A DNA stretch of 64,000 bases from Steromphala cineraria (taxonomy: Eukaryota; Mollusca; Gastropoda; Trochida; Trochidae): assembly GCA_916613615.1 (NCBI GenBank), contig OU744731.1:13770726-13834725 (forward strand), given 5' to 3'. The notes under the pieces are model-generated. The model was not told where the DNA came from. It made no database searches and was given only the letters and a program-made list of their open reading frames with translations. Below are positions 47,429-57,696 of the stretch, piece by piece. Position 1 is the stretch's first letter; each line of letters begins with the position of its first letter. The translations under genes were made by a program, and so were the position numbers.

Positions 47429-50165
47429 CTGAAAGAAATAACAATGAACTTAGTGTTGCATTATACCATTCTCGTGCGAATAAACTTATCAATCAGTAGT
47501 TGTACATGCACAAAATAAAACAAACAAGCAGGATTTGTTAGCTTTCACCGTCGCAATTTTCAAAACAATCATAAACAGATCATGTTAAATCATGAATTTA
47601 TCCAACACTATATTCATATTCATAATCCATTCTACACAAGATAAAGGCCATCTTAGTATGCATTATTTGTTTAGAAACGGTGGACAAGTTATGTATTTGG
47701 ATTGCGGTGAGCGAAAAGAGCATCACTCCAGCACGACCAGTTTTAGCTACACTGCCATGCAAATCTAAGTGGCCTGCACTGTACTCCAGTTAGCGCTAAA
47801 TTTAAAGGGGCAGTAGCACGTTTTATGGAGAATATAAGGTGATGTCAGTAAAATGAAACTTAATGGTTCCAATTGTAAGACAATGTTTTAAAACCAAATG
47901 GAGCAGTGATAATTCAAATATATAACGAAAAGTTTAGTCATGCGATTGCTTTTTCTCACACAAAATGAATTAAAGGTGGTCACACAAAACGGCCTCCAGG
48001 GGATTTTATGTGAATATTCATACGTTGTCCTCTGACTATGGATGATTGGTTTCTGTAACTCGATTTTTGTCACTGTCAAAATATTACATTTGGCATTAAC
48101 TTACAATTATCAGTGAACATTTTAAAATATAAAATTATCAAAAAATCGTGCTACTGCCCCTTTAAGCAAGGCGTATGCGGGCATTGTGAACTCTATTATG
48201 AATGTGGAAGGCACATGTGGTATGGCTTGACACTTTACATGAGAAAACCACCAACTTACAGTTTGCCCAGTGCAGGGGTTGCTATACTGCTTGACCTGAT
48301 CTGCAATACCTGCCATTAGACCCGCTTCCTCATCAGAACACTCGTCCACTGTCTGGAACTTCTCTTCGAGACACGTTCTCATTGAACTGCAATGTAATAT
48401 GAGTGTCCATGAGATACTATTTTTGCGATACGAGTAACTAAATATTGGCATTTCCCGTGCGAGAACGAGGGATAGTCTGAGTGTCGTAGACATAGTATGT
48501 CATGGGCACGGATAGAAGGATATTAAATGAGTGTCCATGACATATTCGTGCCTTAATTTTAGTGTATATATATATATATATATATATCGCTTACGCTCGG
48601 GGAATAATATTACTTACGCGCTCGTGTCGTAAACATAGAATATCCCTAGTATTATTGTAGTCGCAAAATTAAAGAGAAGACGATATATTAAATTAAAGAG
48701 AAGACGATATGATACAATACAATGCAATGCAATACAATACAATACAATACAATATAATGTAATATATTCTCAGTGCTTACATCCAGTCCATAAACTCTTC
48801 TGGCTGGCTATATATATATTCTCATAATATATTATCAAATGAAATTATTACATTAGCTTATCAAATAGACTAAACGACTTGTAATGGTATATGTATACAT
48901 ATGGAAAGAAATCAAGCAACGCCTAAATTCAAATACGATACTTTGAATGAAGGTATCACCTTTCACATTAGGTTTTGTGAATAATTTTTTCAAAGAAAGA
49001 TCGTCAACATCTCCACAATTACTACTTAAATAATGGTATTGCATTTTCACCAAAATTAAATATGGCTGAAGTGCCAAACTTACATAATAAACATTGGGTT
49101 TCAGATATCATAAACTATATTTGTGTAAACAAATTGACTTTTACACATCGAATCAACACAAAGATCCCTAGTCGTAGGAAAGGCATCAATAGTTAGTGTC
49201 AATTATCAATAAAAGCTTTTTGTCATATAACTTTGTATAAATCTGGAAGCCTTGATGTGTTCAACCCGTTAATGAAACCCTTCTTATTGGTTTTGAGGGG
49301 TCATTAAGTTAAGTTGACCATATTTTAACTTTGGCATGTTTAATGATATTTATTCAACCGATTTTGTCTCCACGATTTAGCTAAAAACCATGAAGATATC
49401 ACGGCGAAACCTGGCATGCTTGATGACCCTGATGAGGTATAAATCAAATAAGCCTTTGGACAAAATCGGTCCCAAGTTCCCGTTCGAATCCAATTTCGTA
49501 ATATAATGCCGAAAGGTGTTCATGTTTTAAAGAATTGTGAATTTCACATTATTCATTATCAAAGGAACAGTTCAATCGGGGAAAGGGGACGCAGTGATGT
49601 ATTCTATTCTTGATCACATGTTAAATCAACTAAAATGTTACCCTCACCCACATATCTGAAAATAAGTCTGAGATAATAATGTACTAATCATATATAAGTA
49701 TAAACAGGGAAGTACTCTTGAAGTTTGTTTCCACAAAAAATAAGGGGCAGTAGCACGTTTTAGGGGGAATTTAAGGTGATGTCAGGTAAATGAAAATTAT
49801 AGTTCCAATTGAAAGACAATGTATATAAACTAAATGGAGCAGTAATAATTCAAATATATAACGTAAAGTTTATCCATGCGATTCATTTTTCTTACACAAA
49901 ATGAATTAAAGGCGTTCACACAAAATGGCTGCCGATGGAATTATGCGAGTCTTCATACTTTGTCCTCTGACTATGGATGATTGGCTTGTGTAATGAGATT
50001 TTTGACATTGTCAAAATAATACATTTAGCGTTAACTTACAATTATCAGTGAACAATTTAAAATATAAAATTATCAAAAAACGTGCAAGAACTTACCATGG
50101 ATCACAGTCAACAACTGCAGCATTCATAGCCTCGGATCTCCAACAGTCTCCTCCAAGCAAGAAAG
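47423..50165 (-). CDS. Gene 2: six-cysteine protein (3 exons seen, leader exon missing)
   Basis: Exons 50165-50096, 48386-48260 and 47428-47423 join in phase. The product reads FLLGGDCWRSEAMNAAVVDC, then DPC, then SMRTCLEEKFQTVDECSDEE and onward to CTGQTN and stop. Cysteine spacing is x12, x2, x4, x10, x21, the same as gene 1 but for one residue. Exon lengths are 70 and 127 nt against 73 and 127. The last acceptor (gttatttctttcag), the AATAAA and the flanking 3' UTR words are shared. An upstream leader exon on the same strand was not found above 50165, where a MULE relic and a LINE lie. It may be more distant, or the gene may be incomplete. Confidence 0.6.
47802..48165. mobile_element. TTAA-flanked MITE, copy 3 (best preserved)
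   Basis: Ends TTAAAGGGGCAGTAGCACG and CGTGCTACTGCCCCTTTAA are exact inverses. It lies in the last intron of gene 2. Confidence 0.85.
48260..48386 (-). CDS. Gene 2 exon with last four cysteines
   Basis: 127 nt between acattgcag and GTAAGTTGG; 50 percent identical in protein to gene 1 exon 3 by direct count. Confidence 0.7.
48564..48587. repeat. (TA)n microsatellite
   Basis: About 12 uninterrupted TA units. Confidence 0.95.
48712..48768 (+). repeat. (ACAAT)n microsatellite
   Basis: Pentamer units ATACA/ACAAT with a few substitutions; preceded by a tandem copy of TTAAAGAGAAGACGATAT. Confidence 0.9.
48780..49738. other. Gene 2 intron, nothing recognised
   Basis: A minus frame at 48853-49077 has random-like composition and is not claimed. 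Confidence 0.4.
49739..50085. mobile_element. TTAA-type MITE, copy 4, right end truncated at a splice donor
   Basis: The left end reads AAGGGGCAGTAGCACG; the interior matches the other copies; the right end stops at AAAAAACGTGC, 5 bp from the GTAAGT donor of the gene 2 exon ending at 50096. Confidence 0.75.
50096..50165 (-). CDS. Gene 2 exon with first two cysteines
   Basis: 70 nt between cattgtag and GTAAGTTC; starts with CT, completing a phase-1 codon exactly as in gene 1. The donor sits 5 bp from the end of a MITE. Confidence 0.65.
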
Positions 50166-50251
50166 CTACAATGATATGGTATGATTGTTTTGTTAACGAT
50201 TATGATTAAGATTAAATGTGTGACGTTGTTCCGATCCAAATAATTTCAAAG

Positions 50252-51469
50252 GGTTTGGTGCCAATGTGCCTACATCCCATTGTGCCTACATCCCAATGTG
50301 CCTACAGAAACTGTGTAGGCACTTTGGGAACTGAAAATACACCCCTTCTCAGAAAGTGGGTATGACCCGTAGATCAACAGTTGTTACCTAAGCAGATGTA
50401 AGGAGATTAGAATGTTAACAAAACGTAGTCAGTTCTACTGCTTAGATGTTCTGATGAGTTAAAGTGGTTAAGACACTGATTAGCTGTGTTAAGAAAACGT
50501 TGAGTAAAGAGCTTATCTTTCAAAATAAAACATAATGTTTTGATAAGTAATGTTAGATTGTTTAATTCTGCTCCCCACATAATGAGTAGAGAGCTTTGCT
50601 TTATAAAAAAAACACATAATAATGAAATGTAAAGAAGAAATGTTTTGATAATGAGGCAGTGGGGCTCTCCTCAGATAAACAGTCATATACTGAAACAACT
50701 TCTCAGATTTGTTACTGTCATCGTAGCAGGTATATAAGGTTCAGAATATCAAATATGATCATGCTAAAATGGCAAACGTTATCAGACCAGATGGCGACAA
50801 GATCCAAGTCTTCAACGACTACATGACTTCAACATGGGTAGACTTTGACGCCCGCTTCCCTGTGAGAATGTGGAACCAGCACGGCAACACTGGACCAAGG
50901 ACAAACAATCATTTAGAAGGATATCACAACGGGTTGAAAAAAAGAGTCAAGAAGTCTCATCCCAACATCTACGAACTAATCGGGGAACTAAAGAAAATGG
51001 AGAGGGAAGAGCGTGTCCTAAGGAGGCAGTTAGAACACGGTGGTACCAGACGTCAGCGGTCAAGGGTATATAGAGACTTGGACACCAAGATCCAGAGACT
51101 GAAGAACCAGCTGTCCACAGGGATGAAGACACCGCTGCAGTTTGTTGATGCCTTGGGGCACCTAGTCAAATTGCAATGACATTGATTTCAAATACTTAAG
51201 TGCAGTCAGATGTATCAGTGTGTCTTCTTCAAAGAAGCATGAAATGTCAGGAAATGTATGAAGTGAAGTAATATGTATCTGTTACTGTTTATTGTTATGA
51301 ATTGAATTATTAAACCTCTCAAACCCATCAAATTTCTTTTTACTTATTTCAAGTGGAATAGTCCATTATCAAATAGGTTGGATGAACCCAATACACAAAC
51401 CACCCATGCATGTCTCTGTTTTGATAGCAGTGTAGGCACATTGGGATGTAGGCACATTGGGAACAGGCC
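50252..51469 (+). mobile_element. Mutator-like element relic (1.2 kb) with TIRs and 8-bp target duplication
   Basis: The 39-bp ends align as inverse repeats at 34 of 39 positions (GG..TG..  then CCAATGTGCCTACATCCCA). The exact 8-mer TTTCAAAG flanks it (50244-50251 and 51470-51477). The interior holds a transposase C-terminal fragment. An extra inverted TGTGCCTACA/TGTAGGCACT pair near 50300-50320 may be a duplicated end. Confidence 0.85.
50769..51179 (+). pseudogene. MULE transposase C-terminal fragment
   Basis: The 136-codon frame reads FNDYMTSTWVDFDARFPVRM, then WNQHG and PRTNNHLEGYHNGLKK, then HPNIYELIGELKKMER, the conserved tail found after the DDE core in animal Mutator-like (FLYWCH/MULE) transposases. 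The DDE domain is absent, so the element is an internal-deletion derivative. The frame itself has no stops. Confidence 0.8.
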
Positions 51470-51477
51470 TTTCAAAG

Positions 51478-52147
51478 ATTGTACTGTACAATATTTGTAA
51501 ATTATTATCTTGAGAAAATCATACTCTACTATTGACAATTAAGATAAGTTTTTGATTGCGATCTACAATTGCAGAAGTGATTGTAGATAAACTGAAAATA
51601 ACGGTTTTAGTTGTGTATAAAAACTCGTCCGAGGTTATGACCTAACTTTGGACAGTACCATATCGTCTACAGCTAGATGTTTTCAAAGTAACTTATTTTT
51701 TTCATGTGTGTTGGTGGAATGTTTCCTTATTTTCTTGCATTTTTATTATCATGGTCAAAACTGTCCGAACTAAGGTATTTTTTTTTTATATTTAAAATAT
51801 CCCGATATCTATTTCCAATTGCCAACAATGATATATTGATTCCTTATAAAATTTGCTCTTTTACTATGAATCCAGTCAGTGATGTTTTGGCGGTTCCTAC
51901 ATTCCCCGAACTTTGAACAAATATTTATAAAAAAAACTTTGAATCAAGTCATCAAAGTCTTCTATCGGATAATTCCCTGTTCGATAAAATTTTGTCGAAA
52001 AATAAGTCCGTTATTTAATCAAATGAAAAAGATAATAAAACGGATTGAAAAGAATATTTGAAACTAAATTAATGGCTCTCAGAAAGTACACATATAATTA
52101 CATCAGCACATAATGACAATTGTCAGAACTTCGGACCACTTCCTGTA
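51478..52147. other. AT-rich stretch, nothing recognised
   Basis: No leader exon for gene 2 could be seen here. Confidence 0.4.
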
Positions 52148-52415
52148 GGACAAACTAAACGAGAGTCGGGCCCTACCATTCTCTCCCCACAGAGGCAGAT
52201 CAAGTCATGTTGATTTAGCCTCTGTTCTATTACGCCGAAATCCGTGGGTTCCGGCAGTTTCCCCTGGCGGAGAAAACCCCGCATCACAATCCATTTGAAT
52301 TTCTTTATCAAATGACAACGCTTCTCGCATGGACAGGGTGGTTCATATCACAATGCTTTTGTCTTGATTCAGTAGCCAAAACGATGATTTAAGAACACTC
52401 TCGTTCAGTTTGTCC
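52148..52415. mobile_element. TA-flanked MITE enclosing MULE-MITE copy E
   Basis: GGACAAACTAAACGAGAGT (52148-52166) and ACTCTCGTTCAGTTTGTCC (52397-52415) are 19-bp inverted ends with one mismatch, with TA outside each (52146-52147, 52416-52417). Positions 52177-52395 are a right-truncated copy of the MULE-type MITE. Confidence 0.75.
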
Positions 52416-52417
52416 TA

Positions 52418-52751
52418 CATCTATTGGATGTTCAAGGTTGAATATATACATTGTGAAAGAAACAAATGTAAGTGTACACTGAAGAATGTATATATCTGAC
52501 AACTGCTTCTCAATTAATAGAAAAAACACTTAAAATTCTTAAAGTAGTTATAAAATGCACTTCACATTTAAACTTGAAATTTCAAAGAGAAGAACTTCAT
52601 TTTATTTTACGTATAAAACGTCAGGTAACATGGGATCATACCCGTATGGAAGGTTATTTCTCACCTGTATAAAACAAGGAAATTCATTCCCGAAATTCTT
52701 TATTATTGACGTAAATACTTGCTTTTAATAAGTTTTTCAATATTTCAATTA
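52418..52751. other. AT-rich spacer, nothing recognised
   Basis: It lies between the TA-flanked MITE and the LINE 3' end. Confidence 0.4.
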
Positions 52752-55700
52752 ATAATAATTTTTTTTAATGTTTTTATTCCCAAGAAGACATATTACATGT
52801 ACACATCATGTCATGGCTAAATAGAAAATCACACAAGAAATTCACAAGCATGAATATGAGACAATTTGCATGTATGTATGACAGAATGTACAGATTTCAG
52901 CAGACAAGGTTGTAAAGGATTGACTTTAGGAGATCAATCAAAATACTGTATTAAGCTATAATAATAGGGTGTGGAGGATGACCAGAATGCAAAAAAACTT
53001 GGTTTTGTCATTGTTTGAGTAAGCAATGTATCTACATGATTTGTAGTATCTTCTTATTTAAGATTTTCAAGTTTTAATTCAATATTTCCCTCACACAAAG
53101 ATCCAAGCAATGCTATTAACTCTCTCCACACTCCATATACAATGTCACATTTAAACAGTAGATGTTGGACAGATTCAGGTGTCTGTTTACAGAATGTACA
53201 TAGTGGTGAATCAATCAAACCAATTTTATGTAGATATTTATTAGTTGTTGAAATAATCTGAGTGACTTTGTACTGGAAATATTTCAAATTCACACTTTGT
53301 GTACATCTATTGGGCATTAAGTTAATATTTTCCCATTCCGTCTGTGGAAGTTCTCGTCCCAATCTTTCTTCCCATTTCAGCTGACCTGATGTTTTAGTAA
53401 AGATAAATTTACACAGTTTTTGATAATAATGTTTACTTTTCTTCCCTCTGCTCAGCTATGTTAAAAGGCAGAATTGGATGTAGTTGTCTGTTTTCCAACA
53501 TTCCGACAATAATACTTTTCCTACTGAAGTATTCAGCTACTGGATTCTTTATGCTGAGATATTCAAGGAAATTAATATCAATATTGAAGTTGTCTTTCAG
53601 ATGTTCTAGGGAGTGTATACTTCCATCTTCCTTTATAATATGGCAGAGAAATATAATCCCCTTTTCCTCCCATTTCTTGAAATAAACTGGTTTTGTATCT
53701 ATTAATATATTATAATTGCACCATATTGACTGGCGAAGAATATCATTTCCTTCTGGAATGTCTTTGTAGTGAATATTTAAGTATTCTGACCATATCTTCA
53801 ATGTTTCCTTCCAGAATTTATTTGTTATTTTTGGTTAAATCTTTTTAGAGAAATAATCACCATCAGCTATCCATATCCTGGGTATATTTGCAATGATCTC
53901 CATAACATTATTCTTCCAAAGTGTATCGTCAAAGCATAATCTTCGAATCCATATAACTTTTTGTGCTTTAATAGTATTTTTTATATTTGGGACATTTATC
54001 CCTCCAAATTTTGTAGTTGATATCATTATTACTCTTTTAACCCTATCTTTTTTACCTTGCGAAACAAAGTTAAAACATTTCTTTTGTAATAAGTCAATTG
54101 TTTCATCTGGTGGACTTGGGAAAGAGGAAAAAAGATGGTTTAGTTTTGGCAAAAGTAATGATTTCAAAACTACATTTCTTCCCATAGGTGTAAGAGATCT
54201 TAGGGACCACATTTTCATACTCTTATCGATATACTCTAGTATCTCTGTGTAATTTAGCTCTACCATTGCATCTAAATCAACATCAAAAGTAATGCCCAAA
54301 AAGTTTGAAGCTTGCTTGTGACCAATCAAGATTGTACTCTTTAGTCTTTACATAGTTTATGTCTTGATCTCTTTTTTGATCCGATCCAAATCAACCTAGT
54401 TTTGTCTGTATTGACCTTTAAGCCCGAAAATCTAGCAAAGAAATCTAAAGTATTTAGTACTCCATACAAACTTTTTTATGTTCCATCAAGTAGTACTGTT
54501 GTGTCATCTGCAAATTGTGCTAGGAGGCTTTCAATGTTTCCAATTTTAATACCTTTAATGTTCTGGTTGTTTTTTTTATCAAAAGGGATAATATTTCGGC
54601 ACACAGGATAAAGATGTAAGGCGAGACAGGGTCTCCCTGTCGGCAACCTCTAGAAATTTTGAAGAAGGAACTCCCAAATCCATTTACCAAAACACTAGAT
54701 TCTATATCATTGAATAAAGTTAACACCCATTTTTGAATGCTATGCCCGAAGTTGGATTTTTTTATGACATTTATGATAAATTTTCTGTCAACTGAGTTGA
54801 AAGCTTTTTCAAAATGTATTAGGAGTAATAAACCCGGAATCTGGTAGTCATCCGTATGGTCCATGACATCATAAATTAATCTAGTAACCTCTCCAATGTA
54901 TCTACCTGGAACAAAGCCTTTTTGATCTTCATTTATAATGAGAGGTAATACTGGTTTTATTCTATTTGCAATAACAGCTGATGCTAGTTTATATGAAGTA
55001 TTAAGTAGACTTATAGGGCGCCAGGATTTCAGAAATTGTTTTGGTTTACTTACTTTTAGGTAAGCAGGTTAGTAGTCCCTGTTTTTGTGTTACCGAAAGG
55101 GAACCGTTATCATATGCATAATTTAATGAGTTTATTAAATATTTATTTATATCATTCCAAAAGAATTTCAAAAATTCAGAAGTGAATCCATCTTGTCCTG
55201 GGGATTTGTCATTTTTCATATTTTTAAGTGCCAACAAACATTCTTGGTATGTCAATTTCCCTTCTAATTTGGAAGATTCTTCTTCTGGTAATTTCTTAAC
55301 ATTATTGTCTGAAAACAGACTGTCAAGAATAATTTGGGTGCAATCTTCACTTGTATATAGTTTCTCATAGAATGTCTTGGTTTCTTCTAATATTTGTTGT
55401 TGGTCATCTAAAATTGTACCGTCCCTTTTTTCTAGTTTGGTTATGGATTTATTTAGGAAGTTCCTAGTTTCTAATTGAAAAAAATATTTATTTGGTTTTT
55501 CTCCATGTTCTATCCATTTTGCCCTTGACCTAATTAAAAGCCCTTTGGTTTTTTCCTTTTCTATTTGGTCTATTTCTGATCTCAACTGATTTATTTGTTC
55601 TAAACAAGTTTTTTTCCCAATATATCCTCTTCTGAATCCAACTGTATTTCTTGCTCATGTAATTGTTTTCCTAATTCTGTCTCTTTATTAATTCTTATCT

Positions 55701-56930
55701 TCTTTTTGGTTGAAGTATAATAAATTGTCATACCTCTTATCTCCAGCAAAATCATTTCCCATAATAATTGATCACTGATACTGTATTTATCTTCTTCCCC
55801 ATTTTGTTGTGGTAATTTGTTCTTGTCCAGTGTTTGCCTCAATGTTTCTTTTACTTTTATTACATATTCAGTATCATGTAAAAGAGAATTATTAAATTTC
55901 CAAAAGCCTTTACCTCTTTCAAGTTCTGTTTAATTTAAAGTAAATCAGATCAAATCAAGTTTATTTCGTATAAGGCCTTGGGCCCACGTACAATACAAAA
56001 TAACAAAAACAATGTATAATTTATGGTAGTGGAAGATGGACAATCAAGTATAAAGAGAGCGTAGCGATAATGAATCCTTAATATAGTTGGAACAGGCCAG
56101 TGTAATTGAATGATCAGTGCACATCAACATGTTCAAAAAGTATTGTTGAGTAATATGATGTGGCAAATGTTTAAAGTATTTGCTGCGTAAATCATGATAC
56201 ATTTTGCATTCATATAATAAGTGAAATTCATTTTCAACATAATTATTGCTACACATATGACAAAGACGTTGGTTCCTAGGAACTCCGTCAAATCTACCAG
56301 TGTTTTTATATATGGGTAGTGCACCAATTAAAGTAAAAGTAATTATCGAGTGATCAGAATTAATACTGGTGATAATGTCTGCATTATCCACAGAGTAATT
56401 AAAGTTATGGGATATCAGAAAAAAATTCAGTCTTGATTGTTTTAAAGGGGTTGGTTGCCTCCATGTAAATCTTCTATCATTTGGGTGCAGATCCCGCCAG
56501 GGGACTTTTAAATCAAGCAAATCTATCATATCAATTACCTCAGTTCTAGCCTTGGGATTGTTTAAATGTTTATAATTGTAGGTATCTTTTTCCTTATCAA
56601 GCACTAGATTCCAGTCTCCACATAAGATTGCTTTCATACTTTCCATTTCATATATAATATTCTTAATATTTGAATAAAATTCTGGTTTGTCTTCATTAGG
56701 TCAATATATGTTAACTAATGAATATGTAATTTCATTTATTTCAATTTTGAGGGCTACAAAGTTCCCTTCGGACGTGTCGACATCCGTCTCCAAAACTTTA
56801 AATTCAAAATTATTATTGAACAAGATAGCAGTGCCCCTGGCATTGCTTTTATAGAACCTGAAATAGCATTCTTTATATCCCCATTCACTCCCGGGAAGCT
56901 CGTTCCAGCCAAAATGACATTTTACCGCGT
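52752..56930 (-). pseudogene. Tx1/L1-like LINE, ORF2 with endonuclease and RT, inactivated
   Basis: Reading the minus strand from 56930: endonuclease (SEWGYKECYF, ARGTAILFN, a TGA where Gly is expected in NIYGPNED, LCGDWNLVLD, FTWRQPTPLKQSRLNFFL, SDHSIITF). Then a linker (GFWKFNNSLL), the RT (KNDKSPGQDGFTSEFLKFFW, RGCRQGDPVSPYIF, QFADDTTVL) and a C-terminal Cys/His knuckle (SPLCTFCKQTPESVQHLLFK). Frameshifts separate the blocks near 55045, 54330, 53830 and 53400. One catalytic RT position is changed (LLIHFEKAFNS where LLIDFEKAFDS is usual); the FADD box is intact. The 3' end has an A-rich tail near 52752-52775. The 5' end is truncated inside the endonuclease. Confidence 0.85.
55930..56333 (-). 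mobile_element. Second LINE 3' fragment nested in the Tx1-like LINE
   Basis: The endonuclease frame runs after SDHSIITFTL into unrelated sequence encoding GRFDGVPRNQRLCHMCSNNY and VENEFHLLYECKMYHDLR, the Cys/His tail of another non-LTR family. After about 400 bp the host LINE resumes at GKGFWKFNNS. The insert ends with AAACTTGATTTGATC-type 3' sequence. Confidence 0.75.
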
Positions 56931-57389
56931 TTTGTTACTATTTTAAGTAATGCTACATCTGTACACGAGTTTATCTGCGGTAGCGACAAGGTTTTTATAT
57001 ATTGCGTGTAAATAACATCTTTTCATATCAAAATAGATAGTGAAATACATAGCCAAATATTCTTCTCCAACTACGCAAATTTACTATGAATATCAATGAA
57101 GATTTTAGGAGGAAATTCATTATCAGTGATAAATTTGCCCTGAAAACAGTGAAATTTGGCTTTCTGTCATTCCATTTTAGAAACCAAGGTTTGATTGCGA
57201 CATATTTATTTCATGTTGACCTATCAAATAGAATTAATGCAATTGAATGCGTATTTAATCTCTATTTTAATTGTTATTTCCAGTTGAATCTTCTAATAAT
57301 ACGTTACGACTTTTACCGAGTAATGTAGTTGTAGTTATGCTGCTTTACCGAGTACGCTCCGCCGTTTCGTGAGTTTCTCAATTTAATAC
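56931..57389. other. Unannotated spacer
   Basis: Two TTTACCGAGTA words (57313-57360) with an inverse TACTCGGTAAA near 61080 were noted. No gene is supported. Confidence 0.35.
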
Positions 57390-57521
57390 ATGCTCGTCTC
57401 AGATTTACAAAAGAATTTGATAGAAGTTTCGACAGATGAAGGAAGCTTGCACGTGTCATTGGAGGTGGAGGTAACCACAGAAGACCTTTCCGAGGAGGAA
57501 AAACATAAAATGAGACGTTAA
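57390..57521 (+). CDS. Short acidic open frame, unknown
   Basis: 43 codons from ATG to TAA: MLVSDLQKNLIEVSTDEGSL, later TTEDLSEEEKHKMRR. Its Glu/Lys-rich composition is unlike random frames nearby. It could be an exon or transposon-protein remnant. No family was recognised, and an antisense frame is also open. Confidence 0.2.
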   Translation: MLVSDLQKNLIEVSTDEGSLHVSLEVEVTTEDLSEEEKHKMRR

Positions 57522-57696
57522 TTGCAAATCCAAAGATCTCTGCCGGTGTAAATACAATCATTCATAAGAAAGTATTATCAAAGGATAATACAGAGGTGAA
57601 ATGTACTCATATTGAGATTTTTTATGACAATCTTAACTTCGCTGACAAAGTGACAGGGTCACATATCCTAACAAGAAAAAAGTGAGCATGGCTCAC

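Noticed and set aside
53458..54611. Several plus-strand frames of 69-119 codons
   Set aside because: Antisense shadows of the minus-strand LINE ORF2.
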